NCBI GenBank assembly: GCA_003344405.1
Contig: NOWV01000118.1
Span: 172,697 to 236,696 of the forward strand
Length of the DNA: 64,000 bases
Direction: 5' to 3'
From: Trichoplax sp. H2
Lineage: Eukaryota > Placozoa > Uniplacotomia > Trichoplacea
Within the stretch, counting starts at the first letter, position 1. Every line of letters begins with the position of its first letter. The translations under genes were made by a program, and so were the position numbers. Of this stretch, positions 53,553 to 64,000 are shown in pieces. Under the pieces are notes generated by a model. The model was not told where the DNA came from and did no database searches. It was given only the letters and a program-made list of their open reading frames with translations.

Positions 53553-53935
53553 CTGCAGCACAATCATTGGTAATCGAGAGGTAAAACCAGTCCAATTCTT
53601 GGGCAGCGTCCTTCTGGCTTCTGTACCGTAGCATGGCGACTGGCTACAGTACTTACGGAACTGTACAGTACAGTACAGTACTGTACTTTCTTGCGGGCGG
53701 CACTTGTACAGTACAGTACTGTACGTTGTTAACCATTGCTTGCGCCGCAATCATTGGCAATCGATAGGTAAAACCAATCCAATTCTTGGGCAGCGTCCTT
53801 CTGGCTTCTGTACCGTAGCATGGCGACTGGCTACAGTACTGTACTTAAGGAACTGTACAGTACATGTACTGTACTTTCTTGGGGGGCGGTACTGTACTAT
53901 ACAGTAGTACTGTACAGTACAATGTACTGTAATGG
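53553..53935 (+). repeat. Tandem duplication, 187-bp period, with a partial third copy
   Basis: Copies at about 53555-53741 and 53742-53930 share 'caatcattgg', 'aattcttgggcagcgtcctt', 'ctggcttctgtaccgtag' and 'catggcgactggctacagta'. A partial third copy starts near 54016 (ggcttctgtaccgtatcatgg). TACTGTAC palindromes fill the gaps. Confidence 0.88.
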
Positions 53936-54800
53936 AGACTGTACTCATCTACTGTACACTGTACTGTACAGTACAGTACAGCATACAGTACTAGAGGCTC
54001 TCATACAGTACAGGGCTTCTGTACCGTATCATGGCGAGTGTCTACAGTACATTACGGAACTGTACAATACTTTCTTCTGGTCGGTACTACAGTATAATGT
54101 ACTGTACTGTAGCGTAAACTGTACAGTACTCATCTACAGTACAGTACACTAGAGACTCTCATACTGTACTGTAGAGGGTCTCTAATGAACACGATAGCTA
54201 CAGTACATACAGTACTGTACAGTATGTTGTTAACCGTTACTTGCACCAAAAGCCGATTCAAATGATGCTGATATCCAACTATCCAAATGATCAAAAGTGA
54301 TTCATTTTCTCATCAGTCTACAGTAGTGTACGATGTATCGTGTATTACTATCTAGAGTCAATACTAACTACTGTATTGAAAGTTCGTACTACTCTCAATT
54401 AGCATCAATATAGCGTAGCGTACTATAGAATACTATGGACTACTGTAGGGGATTCTACCGTATGCTAGGTACTGCACTAGAGACGCTATGATCATTTGGT
54501 AATGACAGATGAGGGGAAAATTTCATCGTTTGGGAGGGACTTCAACCTTATACTGTACTGTACTGTACTGTATATTGATTTCTTGATAGAACCGAAAATG
54601 AACCGAATCGTTGGCAGGTCTAGACAGTAGCAAAGTACAGTGTACAGTACCTTAAATACTGTACCGTACAGTACACAGACACTTGATGCCTACCGGAAGT
54701 ACTGTACTGTACAGTACATACTGTACTCTTTCTTATGACTGAACAGCGAACACGTCTACAGTACGTACTGTACTGTACTGTACACTGTACATGAGTCGTT
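53640..54800. repeat. Palindromic TACTGTAC/GTACAGTA cluster 1
   Basis: Dozens of overlapping copies of TACTGTAC and GTACAGTA form long self-complementary runs, for example around 53653-53684, 53943-53990, 54541-54573 and 54700-54790. The cluster lies between the divergent CenH3 (start 53180, minus) and MVB12 (start 54975, plus) genes. The many open frames here that read CTVQYST or similar are artefacts of the repeat. Confidence 0.9.
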
Positions 54801-54974
54801 ATTGCTGTTCGACTGTTATTGACTAGATACGATTTGATGCTACACAACGTTACTGCTAATCCTCCTTAGTCTCCGATGCTGGACTAAATCGTTTCTCTTC
54901 AACGATTCCAACATTCAATCGATGGTCATCATCTTTTGCCATTGATAGCCCTTACTGTAATTTATCCATTAAGG

Positions 54975-57900
54975 ATGTCCAGTAACGATTATTATACTGC
55001 CATTTCTGATATTGGAATTACTTCAAGACCGGATGAAGTTCCCCAAGGATATATTTTAGTAAGCAAATAACTTGTACTCCAATACTAACAAAATATCCAG
55101 TCTCGCGATACTCTTACCATCAACATAAAATAGACAGTAATCCATAGCTTGTCCAGTCATTCATTCATTATGCTATAACTGTATATAATCATATGGATTT
55201 GAAGGACTAAAAGAATCGTCACCATAATGATCGAGACATGGTATGATTGAATCCATTTTACCAATCAATACACACCATACGCAATACATGACTGCCTGCC
55301 AAAGTGGCGCACCAGAACGACTACCGCACATAGAGAATAATCACTTTCAATAGCCTATTAGTGTATTGATCGTCTTCAATCATTGATATCTCAATAGATA
55401 GATTGGCCTTAATCCTTCTCGTTGATATGTTTCTCTTTCATTTTGCCATCCACATTATCTATTTTGATTTTAATCAGTGGTAGTATAACGCTGATCATTC
55501 CATATGGGTCTGTCATTTCGGCCAACGTTATGTGACTCTTACCATGCCACCGATTACGTCATAGCTTCGACGAAGATCATAACGCTCAATGGACTATCAA
55601 GGACTGCTCTTCTATTTTGCAGTAGTTCTTGTAATTATCCTACGACTAAGTAGGAATGAACTACAGCCAATGAGCACGGAATGTGTGAGCTTCTCTCCAT
55701 TTGCGCCCATTTTGTGATATTCATACTGAATCGCTCATAGTAACGATGAGAAGATGGCATACTCATTGCCCATTTCTTTGCTTGCATACTTTTACTACAG
55801 TGTACTGTACGTACGCTCCGACTTCACGTCGGACTGTATGTCCAAAGACCAGATGAATTTCGCCTCGATCGTTTAAAATATCAATTCTACTATCTCTATT
55901 TTAGGTTTCTCGCTCTGTGTCTGGCATCGATGCTCAGCTATGGCCTGGAAAGCGATCTGATAAAGCGAAGCGATATCTCTGCGTCAAGCCGCTACAGGTA
56001 ATAACTTATCGTCTACTCATGTTTATCACCAGTAGAACGGATCGTCATCACATTGACACCACAATATTTACTAAAATGAATAATAAAACGGTAGAAAGGG
56101 ATCCAAAATAATAAAACGAAAATTAAAATACATTCAGCCAATACTGTTACTTAGGATATGTTGATGTAATAGTGTAAAATTGAATCGTCGCTGTCTTCAA
56201 TTTGAATATTGCACTGCCGAATATTAAAACAATAAGGTCGGCCTATTGAGTACGCTAATTTGATACCAAATATAGGGTAGATCAGTCAATCCCGTTGTAG
56301 GAACGGGCATAATGCCATAAATCCTTGACTTGGTCAGTCTTAGCTTGTATACCATTGTTGCGTCCACTATGATATCGACAGGAACTGCTTCCAACTACTG
56401 TTAAACGCCGATACCGGTCTCCACTAGATTCAAGTCTACTGTACAAACGTCTTTGTTGTAATAAGTATCTCGCTTTTGTATCTTTTATCTATATCGCATA
56501 CATGAAATTGAATACTAATCAATAATATGAACCATCATTTATACTTCAAAATTTAGATTTAAATATAAACGATAGCTAATATTATAACCGTCTACTTTAC
56601 TTTAAAATACCTTAGAGCACGTATAACAACGCGAGATTAATCACGATCAGAACACCATACGATCTTTCAGCTCTCTTATAAATTAGATATCCAACTAATT
56701 CATCTTCGCAATAACTTATCTGTTTCTGTTTACACGTATATCTAGAAAAGCGATAAAGTAGTGGTAGAAGACATTGTTATACTGAAAGAGACGAAGGCTA
56801 CTCCACGTGGTTATACCTATAGGGATACAACTCTCAACGACGGTTAGTTAGTCTCACATTTCAATCAGGATTAATTGATCAATAATAGTGGTTCTATCGG
56901 CATCTCTTTATGAAACCATAGATCTGCTAATCAAAGCAGAATCCTTTACCTTGTCTAACTGCTAGAGCAAGTGAAATGTCTATTTTGATCACATGCAGGT
57001 ATTGCGGCATTACGGAAACAGAAAATTTGTGTCAAATATATATCCTCAAGTAACGCTCAATCGGCCCTATGTAGTATTATTTTAGTTAATAGAGCAAAAT
57101 CGGAATACGCTCCCCCAAAACACGAGTATACTGAAAAGTAAGTCAATTAATTAATATAATCATTATAGAACAGCAAGGATTCGACTATAATTAATTATAA
57201 TTATCTTTTGAACTCTTGATACCATATAATATCGAATAATTGTTAATATCTAGTTATTTGATACAGTCATCTACGGAGTACTTCAATTTAGTTATCCAAA
57301 TTTGTGTGCTAGACTACAGAAAATTAAAATTTTATTTGCTTTTACCAAAGCTTTTCGTCAATTTAGTATTATTATCGTATGCGATAAATATGCCACAGCT
57401 ATACTCATTCTTATAATGCAAACATCCCACTTAAACTTTCTCTCTGACCCTCATCAAATATTTCCTAACCCAAAGCGATATCAATGGATTCCATATATGC
57501 TTTGACAAAGTTAATATGAGCCGATGTTTTCAACAATCTCAACCACCTCAGCCAGTTTTACAACAACAACCTGGGCAACATCAGCAAGTGCAACATCAGC
57601 AAGTACAGTATCAGCCAGTGCAACATCAGCCAATGCAAAATCAACCACTAGTTATCGAGTAAGTCAACTTTTCTATGTTCATCCTGATATCCTATTTCGA
57701 TTATTTAAATGTGCTACATTCAATACAACGTCATGGTAATATAATGGTATACAAGATAATAGCACAATATTTATGAATTTCATACTAACTATAAATCACG
57801 CGTGCTTTTTACTTTACGCTGATATTTGCATCGATAGGCAACCCTTACAATCTCTTACGATAGCATCATCCGCTACGCAGCCGCCGCAATCCCACAATCC

Positions 57901-58428
57901 TATTCAACGTACTGACAGTCGTAAGTTATAATATGTACAAGGACGAAGTAATTTTCTTTAATCTAATTCAAATAAACACAAACTAGATCAGCTAGTACTA
58001 AATTCAAATAATCATTTCAATCTGAATGAATATTCCTTATGTAATCTCAGGTGATCTACAACATAGCGCCAGTGGTGACCTCGATGGAGTCCCTTTGCTA
58101 GTTAGTCCTTCATTCGATATTCGAAAGATTGGAGATGTAAGTGGGCTGTACTAAAATTATTGCATCTACAAGTATTGGTGCTACTTTTCGTAATTCGATA
58201 TTCTAAACTTTTGTGAAGTGAAATGCTGAAAATTGATTACTTTACCCCTGAAATTGTAGATTCCAGATAATATTTACCAAAGCCCTTATCTAATAGATGA
58301 AAAGGTAATACTAAAATTTATATCGCCGTATCATAAAGTCACCTATCTAACCTTATTTATTCACTCATGTTTATTAGTATCAGCATGATTTCGCGTTAGA
58401 AAATGACGTGGTTGCAAGAATTAAGTAA
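54975..58428 (+). CDS. MVB12: ESCRT-I subunit MVB12 (9 exons, complete)
   Basis: MVB12 is the fourth subunit of ESCRT-I, which sorts ubiquitinated membrane proteins into multivesicular endosomes. Exons: 54975-55058, 55905-55997, 56746-56842, 56999-57137, 57476-57658, 57838-57920, 58051-58136, 58260-58304, 58384-58428; phases agree and give 284 residues (human MVB12A is 273). Residues ~1-155 form a MABP domain with its repeated strand pattern: YYTAISDIGITSRPDEVPQG, VVEDIVILKETKATPRGYTY and DINGFHICFDKV. A Gln/Pro-rich linker follows (QQQPGQHQQVQHQQVQ). The C-terminus is a UMA domain: DLDGVPLLVSPSFDIRKIGD and HDFALENDVVARIK, the part that binds the rest of ESCRT-I. MABP plus UMA is diagnostic of MVB12; whether it is orthologous to MVB12A or MVB12B cannot be decided by eye. 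Splice choice at the Gln-rich exon start is the weakest junction. Confidence 0.9.
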
Positions 58429-59389
58429 TCAACATTCCCTTTGTGAGATACTTTAAATATCGACATCCTAATTCCTATTATGTATATAAAGCAATCGGAT
58501 AAAAACGAAGTAAATACGAACGTATAAACGTAATGCGCCGGTTTATATCCATCCACTTCGATGGAATGCTACTCAGCCGAAGGTTGGGAGTACACGAAAT
58601 ACTATCATTTGGCAATTTAATGGGTAATAGTGTCTTGTAGAGATGATGCTTCTGCGATTAATGGAGCTTGTCACATACCGTGAATACTAAAAGTTGGTTT
58701 TGACACGCTAATTGTTACAATTTTATGATTTTGATAAGTTAGATTTTACAGTTATTGCACTTAATCTCCTTAAGTTAGGTTCAATGTTGTTAATGCTAGA
58801 GTAACTTTTTCCTATGTTGCGGTGGGATTAAACTGCATTGCCTGCTACAATTGTAATTCTATGACCGTTCTAGACTTATATTACTGCGTGACTATTTTCA
58901 ATTATGGTTTTGCATTTATGTATATATATATATATATATATATGAAATCCTTAAGGAATTGATTATACATCCATTTACTTGCCAAATCTTTACGGAAAGA
59001 ATTGCCAAAATGTTATTTGGTTACTACTAGACATGAAGCAACACTTTAATCCTTCCGGCAATGTGTGGCATTTTTAATATTGTATTATTACTAATCATAC
59101 GAATATTATCAAGACTCTCTAAATATGTAAATTTTTACTAATAAATAATAACATCAACGTGATTGCAATATCTTTTGAGATATCTGCGCTTTAGCCATCA
59201 AAATTTTATTAAAGGTCGCAATGATTAATAGTAGTTTTAAATTCCAAAAGAATTTTGATAATCTGAACAAAGTTTACAATTGCGGTATAAATATAATATG
59301 CGAAAATTTAAAATCAGTCCTTATAGTCAAGCCCTTTAAAGCAGATTAACATACAAAATAGTGAAGTAAAAATTTAATATCATAACAAT
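58429..59389. other. Intergenic region between convergent MVB12 and MPP-alpha genes
   Basis: 3' flanks of both genes plus a (TA)n tract at 58921-58942. A segment at 58541-58630 is open in all three plus-strand frames but has no usable acceptor, and I do not call it. Confidence 0.5.
58921..58942. repeat. TA microsatellite
   Basis: Eleven uninterrupted TA units. Seen directly. Confidence 0.95.
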
Positions 59390-62387
59390 TTAGGAATAGA
59401 AAGAAAATCTACTTTGTGATTTAATCCGACCATTGTTCGTCATAGCTTCTTGCATTTGCTCATGAGATGGAAAATGCTTTAGATTTCCGTAAGCGGCAAC
59501 GGATAATTTCGAACTTAGTATCCTATCTACAACGCGTATTAAGCTTTCTTCCGTAACTTGCTCTGTATTGAGAGATAGAACAACGCTTAGTCATAATAAC
59601 TTGGATGGTATCCATTAGCAAAGCCTTAAATAGTGTACCTATGTTATCGCATAATTCTTGAACTGAGGTATAAGCAGGTAGAGATAAGGTTTGCCTAGAG
59701 ATTAAATTGAATTATACGTACAGTTGACCACGATGTAAAATAGTGTAGCTTATGTCTATCCATTGAATTTTACTAACCGACATAAATCTTCTAGCATAAT
59801 CTGTTTCGATTCTAAATTCATTAATAGTACAGACTGAAGTTGCCTTTTAGCACGAGAGACTTCGTCCTAAAGCAAATATCGAAATTATAATATTGCAAAT
59901 ATAAAGCAATCAGTTATTATAGAATAAACATAGGATAACATCCTTTTATTATCGTAACATCAGAAATAACGGAACAGTTCACGCCATACCTTATGAAATC
60001 CATTTTTCATATTACAAATTGTGGTCATGACCACTTCAGCAAGCTGCCCCATCTAAACGTCAAGGAATCACTAGCGTTATGACAACTTCAAAATGTTCAT
60101 ACGTGTACGTAAACGTTAATTTGCCACCACAATAACAATACTATTATTATAAGCTAGTTTAGATTTATAATATAAAATACCTGTTCAGGAGGAGCACTTG
60201 CATTTATTACAAATAAGCCACTATCAACGTAACAATGTTGTAAGCAAAGGCAAGAAAACATCCAGTAATAGTTACATAGAACAGATCTATAAATTCTAGA
60301 ATACATTCCTTTTCCAGGACCACCAGCTGAGAAAGATCCGCCACCTCCCATCAATAAGCTCAAAACTGCTAAACTAAAGAAATCGGGATCCATATATGAA
60401 ACACCTTCTAAAGCAAAAGCTGCATGGGACAATTCAGACACCATTGCTGCAGTCATGGTCGGACCTGCAGGGGCCTTTGGTAGGTCCATCTTCAATTACA
60501 AGCATACCGGATATTTACAGATGGAAGCGCAATGCGCAAGAATCTGCTATTACTGTTACTTACAATTACATTCGATCCTATATATTCCGTCTCATCCTCC
60601 ACCAGTGATGTTGATGTTGATGACTTAAACCAACTAGGTACATCGCTTACGAAATATTTTTCAGCTAATTCCACAAGTTCTTGATGGTTAACGCCGACCC
60701 CACCAATAACTAGTCGTTTCGGTGTGTAGAGCAGTTCATGATAACGTTGTAACGACGATGTATCGATCTCGGGAAAGGTTTCCATATCAGCAAATTTCGA
60801 AAATCCAACACTCTTTTCTCCGTAAGCTGCCTAAACGTATAACAACACAAAACATTAGTGCACTTTTTCCTTATCAGTCGGTGTCAGTAGCTTTATTACA
60901 GTATTTATCTACCCCATGTATTAGTTCAGTTAAAATAATTTCTGCATCCGCCATCATTTTAATGTGTTCTAATTCTGCATTTAGGGCCGCTTTTTGGTTT
61001 TCTACCTAGAAAAATGACAACACACATGATATCGGATTTACCAACGAGTAATAATATTCCTTTCTAAAAAGTACAATTACCACGACTGCATTACAAGTAT
61101 AATGTGAGTGAATTAATATGCAGATAAGATTATCATTTACATTTCTCTGTGAAAGGTCAGGAAATAAAATAGAATCGGCTAAGGCTGCAAACATATCTGG
61201 TATTCCGTGGCGAAAGCCAGAGATAGAATAAATGGCACAATCTCTAAATGAGTGTAGCAAACTAGTCATTAGAATTTCAAGCATTGAATGCAATTACTAG
61301 AATAATACGCGTATAACTAAAGCTAATCAATAAAATTGTACTGTCATTAAAGATTGCAGTTTAAATAAGCAAATTAGACATTCTGATTTAAAATAGAGCG
61401 CAAGGCAGACAACAATAACACATTTAGCTAAATGCATAGCGTATAATCTTGATATTTTGCCTTTTCTTTAGCAGTATTTTGCACTATAATTACTTGTAAT
61501 AAAAGTCACGTTTCAAGTATTGCTCACAGGAAATATAATATTTATTCTTTTAGGAAAGAACATTTTGTATGTCGTTGGTCGTATAGTGTACGACATGTTG
61601 AACAATACACACTGTCCCTTCGTTTAGCATTCTGAGTAGCATTCAAATTTGATGAGACTTTTACTTAGTAGTTACCTATTCATTTCACATTGTACATTCA
61701 CACCATAGGAATCTAGTTTATCGATGAAATCTTCTTTATTCTCAAACTTTCGTGAACCCTATTTCATTATTTAGTAATTTGAACAATTATTCATTAGAAA
61801 AAAGTGAAGTATCTACAATTCATTTATAAACGCTGAAAAGATGATTCTTGTCAATGCCATGGTTACTGCTATAGAAGCCATGATCGATGATGAAAACACA
61901 AGTGCAATCAGCAACTTGCCTTCTCTCTACGCGTATTATTTACAAATAGCATCCATACCTGGAAACATATCTTTCCCATCAAGTGAGAAATGCCTTTAGG
62001 GAAAGCTAATTCATAGCGTGATCCAGCGTCCACTATCGCTACATTTTAAAAAAGAAGACGTGCGCATACCTTAGACAAAGCTATGAGCATCGTTGTCAAC
62101 TTTGTTCTACATGCCATGAGCATACTATAAGCATCCCTACCTCCAATATAGCCAACTTGTCCATAACATGGTGCAGTAATGACCTTAATGCCATTGGATA
62201 ATTGTGTTAACTGTGGATTCTGAGTACTATTCTCGATAGTAGGAGCATATTTAGGAGTAGCTATATTAGGCAAAGGTTGCGATAAAGGTATCTGTTGATA
62301 CGATGAGCAATAATAACGTGATAGCTGGTGGATATATCGACCAGATGAAATTTGCCGAGGAGACTGGAGAAGTCGTTGCCATGCCAT
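59390..62387 (-). CDS. PMPCA: Mitochondrial processing peptidase alpha subunit (11 exons, complete)
   Basis: MPP-alpha pairs with the catalytic beta subunit in the mitochondrial matrix to remove presequences from imported proteins. Exons in coding order: 62141-62387, 61959-62032, 61676-61758, 61141-61243, 60913-61005, 60564-60830, 60181-60489, 59990-60052, 59778-59866, 59639-59694, 59390-59556; phases agree and the product is 516 residues (human PMPCA is 525). The first ~40 residues are Arg/Ser/Gln-rich without acids (MAWQRLLQSPRQISSGRYIH), a typical presequence. The peptidase M16 fold follows: VDAGSRYELAFPKGISHLMG, where the zinc motif HxxEH is absent as expected for the alpha subunit. The diagnostic glycine-rich loop is MGGGGSFSAGGPGKGMYSRI, which binds and positions the substrate. 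The C-terminal part includes SKLSVAAYGNLKHFPSHEQM. Position 60490-60563 is a short (74-nt) intron. Confidence 0.95.
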
Positions 62388-62605
62388 AGCTGAATCTTGT
62401 GTGTAGCGTTAAGCTGCAGACAGCCTGAAGTAGCCTGAAGTACTGTACAGTAAGCACACGTGTGAATTTCCTATCGACTGTACTGTACTGTATTGCATCG
62501 GAGTCCAGTGTCAGTCCGAACTGGGACTGATGTATGAAGTGCCGAGTTCATTGTCTACAGTATAGTGCACTGTTATATACAGTGCAATGTACGGTACGGT
62601 ACTGC

Positions 62606-62690
62606 CATTGCCAAAAATTGGGACTCTTTTCGCTTCGATCTCTCCTCTGCTACGGTACTGCCATTGCCAAAAATTGGACTCTTTTCAGTT
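62606..62690 (+). repeat. Short tandem duplication
   Basis: The segment 'tgccattgccaaaaattgg' followed by 'actctttt' occurs at about 62602-62632 and again at about 62659-62686, each preceded by 'ggtac'. Confidence 0.8.
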
Positions 62691-62694
62691 AGAC

Positions 62695-63060
62695 TAGTGC
62701 AAACTCCCGTCGCTTTGCTGACGGTTTACGATAATGTGCTCATTTAACAGATAGTATTACCATTTGTCGTAGACCTGTCAGAGGTTCAGTAACTTTATAC
62801 CGTGTACTGTGTAGTAGTAGAGTGTATGACATACAGTATACTGATATACTGTACATACCGCATTTCTCTAATCTTACAGTAACTCTCCATTTTTAGCTAC
62901 TGTATGTGGAACACTCTTACCCATTCATTCATACTGTATAATATACAGTATATACTGTATACTGGATATATATGAGTGCAAGCTCCTGTCGCTTTACTGA
63001 CGGTTTACGATAATGTGCTCATTTAACAGAGGTTCAGTAACTTTATACCGTACCGTGTAC
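62695..63060 (+). repeat. Direct duplication, second copy with internal deletion
   Basis: 62695-62811 and 62974-63060 share 'gtcgctttgctgacggttta', 'cgataatgtgctcatttaac' and 'gaggttcagtaactttatac'. The second copy lacks the ~30 bp (62751-62780) that in the first copy contain most of an inverted-repeat arm. Confidence 0.85.
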
Positions 63061-63226
63061 TGTCTGCTGTACTGTACAAATGCACGGTACAGCACTACTG
63101 TACAGTACAATACTGTACAGTACAGTACTTTTACTACAGTACTCATATTGTAGTAGAACCGAACCGACGAACCACAGTTCACGTCGACATAAATCGGTTT
63201 GGAATCGAACCTCTGACAGGTCTACG
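62768..63226. repeat. 20-bp perfect inverted repeat, 419-bp spacer
   Basis: Arm 62768-62787 (cgtagacctgtcagaggttc) is exactly complementary to arm 63207-63226. The enclosed DNA contains palindromic TACTGTAC runs and part of a direct duplication. Confidence 0.88.
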
Positions 63227-63267
63227 GCCATTTGATAATGTACCCATTTCTTATACTACAGCACGGT

Positions 63268-63690
63268 AGAGTAGAGTACAGTACTGTACTATACCAGGCC
63301 AATCAATGTACTGTACTGTCATGGAGCAAAATAGATGTCAAAAGTAGAGGCAGCCTTGGACAGTGTACCAAACAAATTTTGCATGCCTTTGGACGACATC
63401 TATTTTATACTGTACATCTTGTAGTATTGTACCCAGTGTCTACAGTATGTCACAGTCAATGTACTGTAAGTACTGTACAGTACAGTATAACTAGAAGTAC
63501 TGTAGAGTACAGTACTGTACCAGGCCAATCAATGTACTGTACAGTACTGTACAGTACTGTACTGTCATGGAGTAAAATACTGTAGATGTCAAAAGTAGAG
63601 GTAGCCTTGGACAGTGTACCAAACAAGTTTTGCAAGCCTTTGGACGACATCTATTTTACACATCTTGTAGTATTGTACCCAGTGTCCAGA
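63268..63690 (+). repeat. Direct duplication (~170-195 bp units)
   Basis: About 63268-63441 and 63493-63687 share 'gtagagtacagtactgtac', 'caggccaatcaatgtactgt', 'gatgtcaaaagtagagg', 'agccttggacagtgtaccaa' and 'tttggacgacatctatttta'. The second copy has a longer palindromic run inserted. Confidence 0.9.
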
Positions 63691-64000
63691 TGAATCATCG
63701 TCAATTCGTCATTATCAATCAATGCTAAAGGCGATGACAATATTTTTGCACAATAATCTACCGTAGCATTATACCTGTTCAATATGATGACAGTACTGTA
63801 CAGTACTTTGCAAGCTTACAGAGCAGTCTAAATCCTCACTACTAAGTACTGTTGTACTGGGCCGGACTTGCGCAGGACCCACTCCAAGCCTTCATTGATT
63901 ACACGATCCTCGATAAAGAAAGCTCCCGATGATCATGTTTAATAAATAAATAATAATACTACTTTTACTTTAAAAATCGCATTTCCTTCAAAACTCTATC

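Larger units (their letters stand above)
62440..63870. repeat. Palindromic TACTGTAC/GTACAGTA cluster 2
   Basis: Runs of TACTGTAC and GTACAGTA are scattered and locally dense, especially at 63059-63140, 63275-63300, 63465-63520 and 63536-63566. The cluster begins within about 60 bp of the MPP-alpha start codon (62387, minus) and extends upstream of it. Confidence 0.88.
62388..64000. other. Upstream flank of MPP-alpha, repeat-rich, no gene seen
   Basis: This stretch is dominated by the second palindrome cluster and its internal duplications. No coding exon was recognised; the open frames here follow the repeat and not a protein. Confidence 0.6.

Noticed and set aside
53532-54847. Overlapping 65-110 residue open frames on both strands
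   Set aside because: They are translations of the TACTGTAC palindrome (reading CTVQYST or VLYSTV) and carry no protein signature.
57302-57739. Two plus-strand open frames of 67 and 71 residues
   Set aside because: They are out-of-frame shadows of the Gln-rich MVB12 exon and its upstream intron.
58541-58630. Segment open in all three plus-strand frames after MVB12
   Set aside because: No acceptor gives any frame a legal entry, and the MVB12 UMA domain is already complete at 58428.
60396-61009. Plus-strand open frames of 70 and 95 residues
   Set aside because: They are antisense to MPP-alpha exons, which are supported by family homology and phase.
63200-63230. GGTTCGATTCC-like tRNA T-arm on the minus strand
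   Set aside because: No acceptor stem, D arm or anticodon arm can be folded around it; it belongs to the 20-bp inverted repeat.
62994-63650. Open frames of 60-117 residues in the second palindrome cluster
   Set aside because: Same repeat artefact; both strands give the same kind of peptide.

Overview
The window is AT-rich eukaryotic nuclear DNA from an animal. Its protein-coding genes are cut into many short exons (27-309 nt) with GT-AG introns of roughly 40-930 nt. I read the four main genes by joining exons whose reading phases agree at every junction and comparing the products with families I know. GARNL3 (RapGAP plus CNH), MVB12 (MABP plus UMA) and a CENP-A-type histone together point to a metazoan. 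The base composition and compact introns would suit an early-branching animal such as a placozoan, but that is a guess.

Layout: 1-6453 is intergenic with diverged tandem repeats and an inserted LTR-like element. 6454-15318 (minus) is a complete 27-exon GARNL3-type Rap GTPase-activating gene. 15319-46900 is gene-poor: about a dozen low-copy local tandem duplications (periods about 70-210 bp), a second copy of the LTR-like element in the opposite orientation, and a few exon-like islands, the best being a phase-consistent four-exon candidate at 35692-36333 (minus). 46985-48046 (minus) carries pieces of a pepsin-family (A1) aspartic protease, probably broken. 48202-49164 (plus) is an intronless ORF for a basic, coiled-coil-like protein that I do not recognise.

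The right quarter is gene-dense: a complete centromeric histone H3 variant (51627-53180, minus, 4 exons), the ESCRT-I subunit MVB12 (54975-58428, plus, 9 exons) and mitochondrial processing peptidase alpha (59390-62387, minus, 11 exons). Two clusters of palindromic TACTGTAC/GTACAGTA sequence lie at about 53640-54800 (between the divergent CenH3 and MVB12 genes) and 62440-63870 (upstream of the MPP-alpha gene), with their own internal duplications.

The genes serve unrelated housekeeping roles (Rap signalling, centromere identity, endosomal sorting, mitochondrial import); nothing suggests an operon or a joint pathway. The most interesting items are the CenH3 gene, the two LTR-like insertions with 5-bp target duplications, the palindrome clusters in promoter-type space, and the density of short tandem duplications in the gene-poor part.
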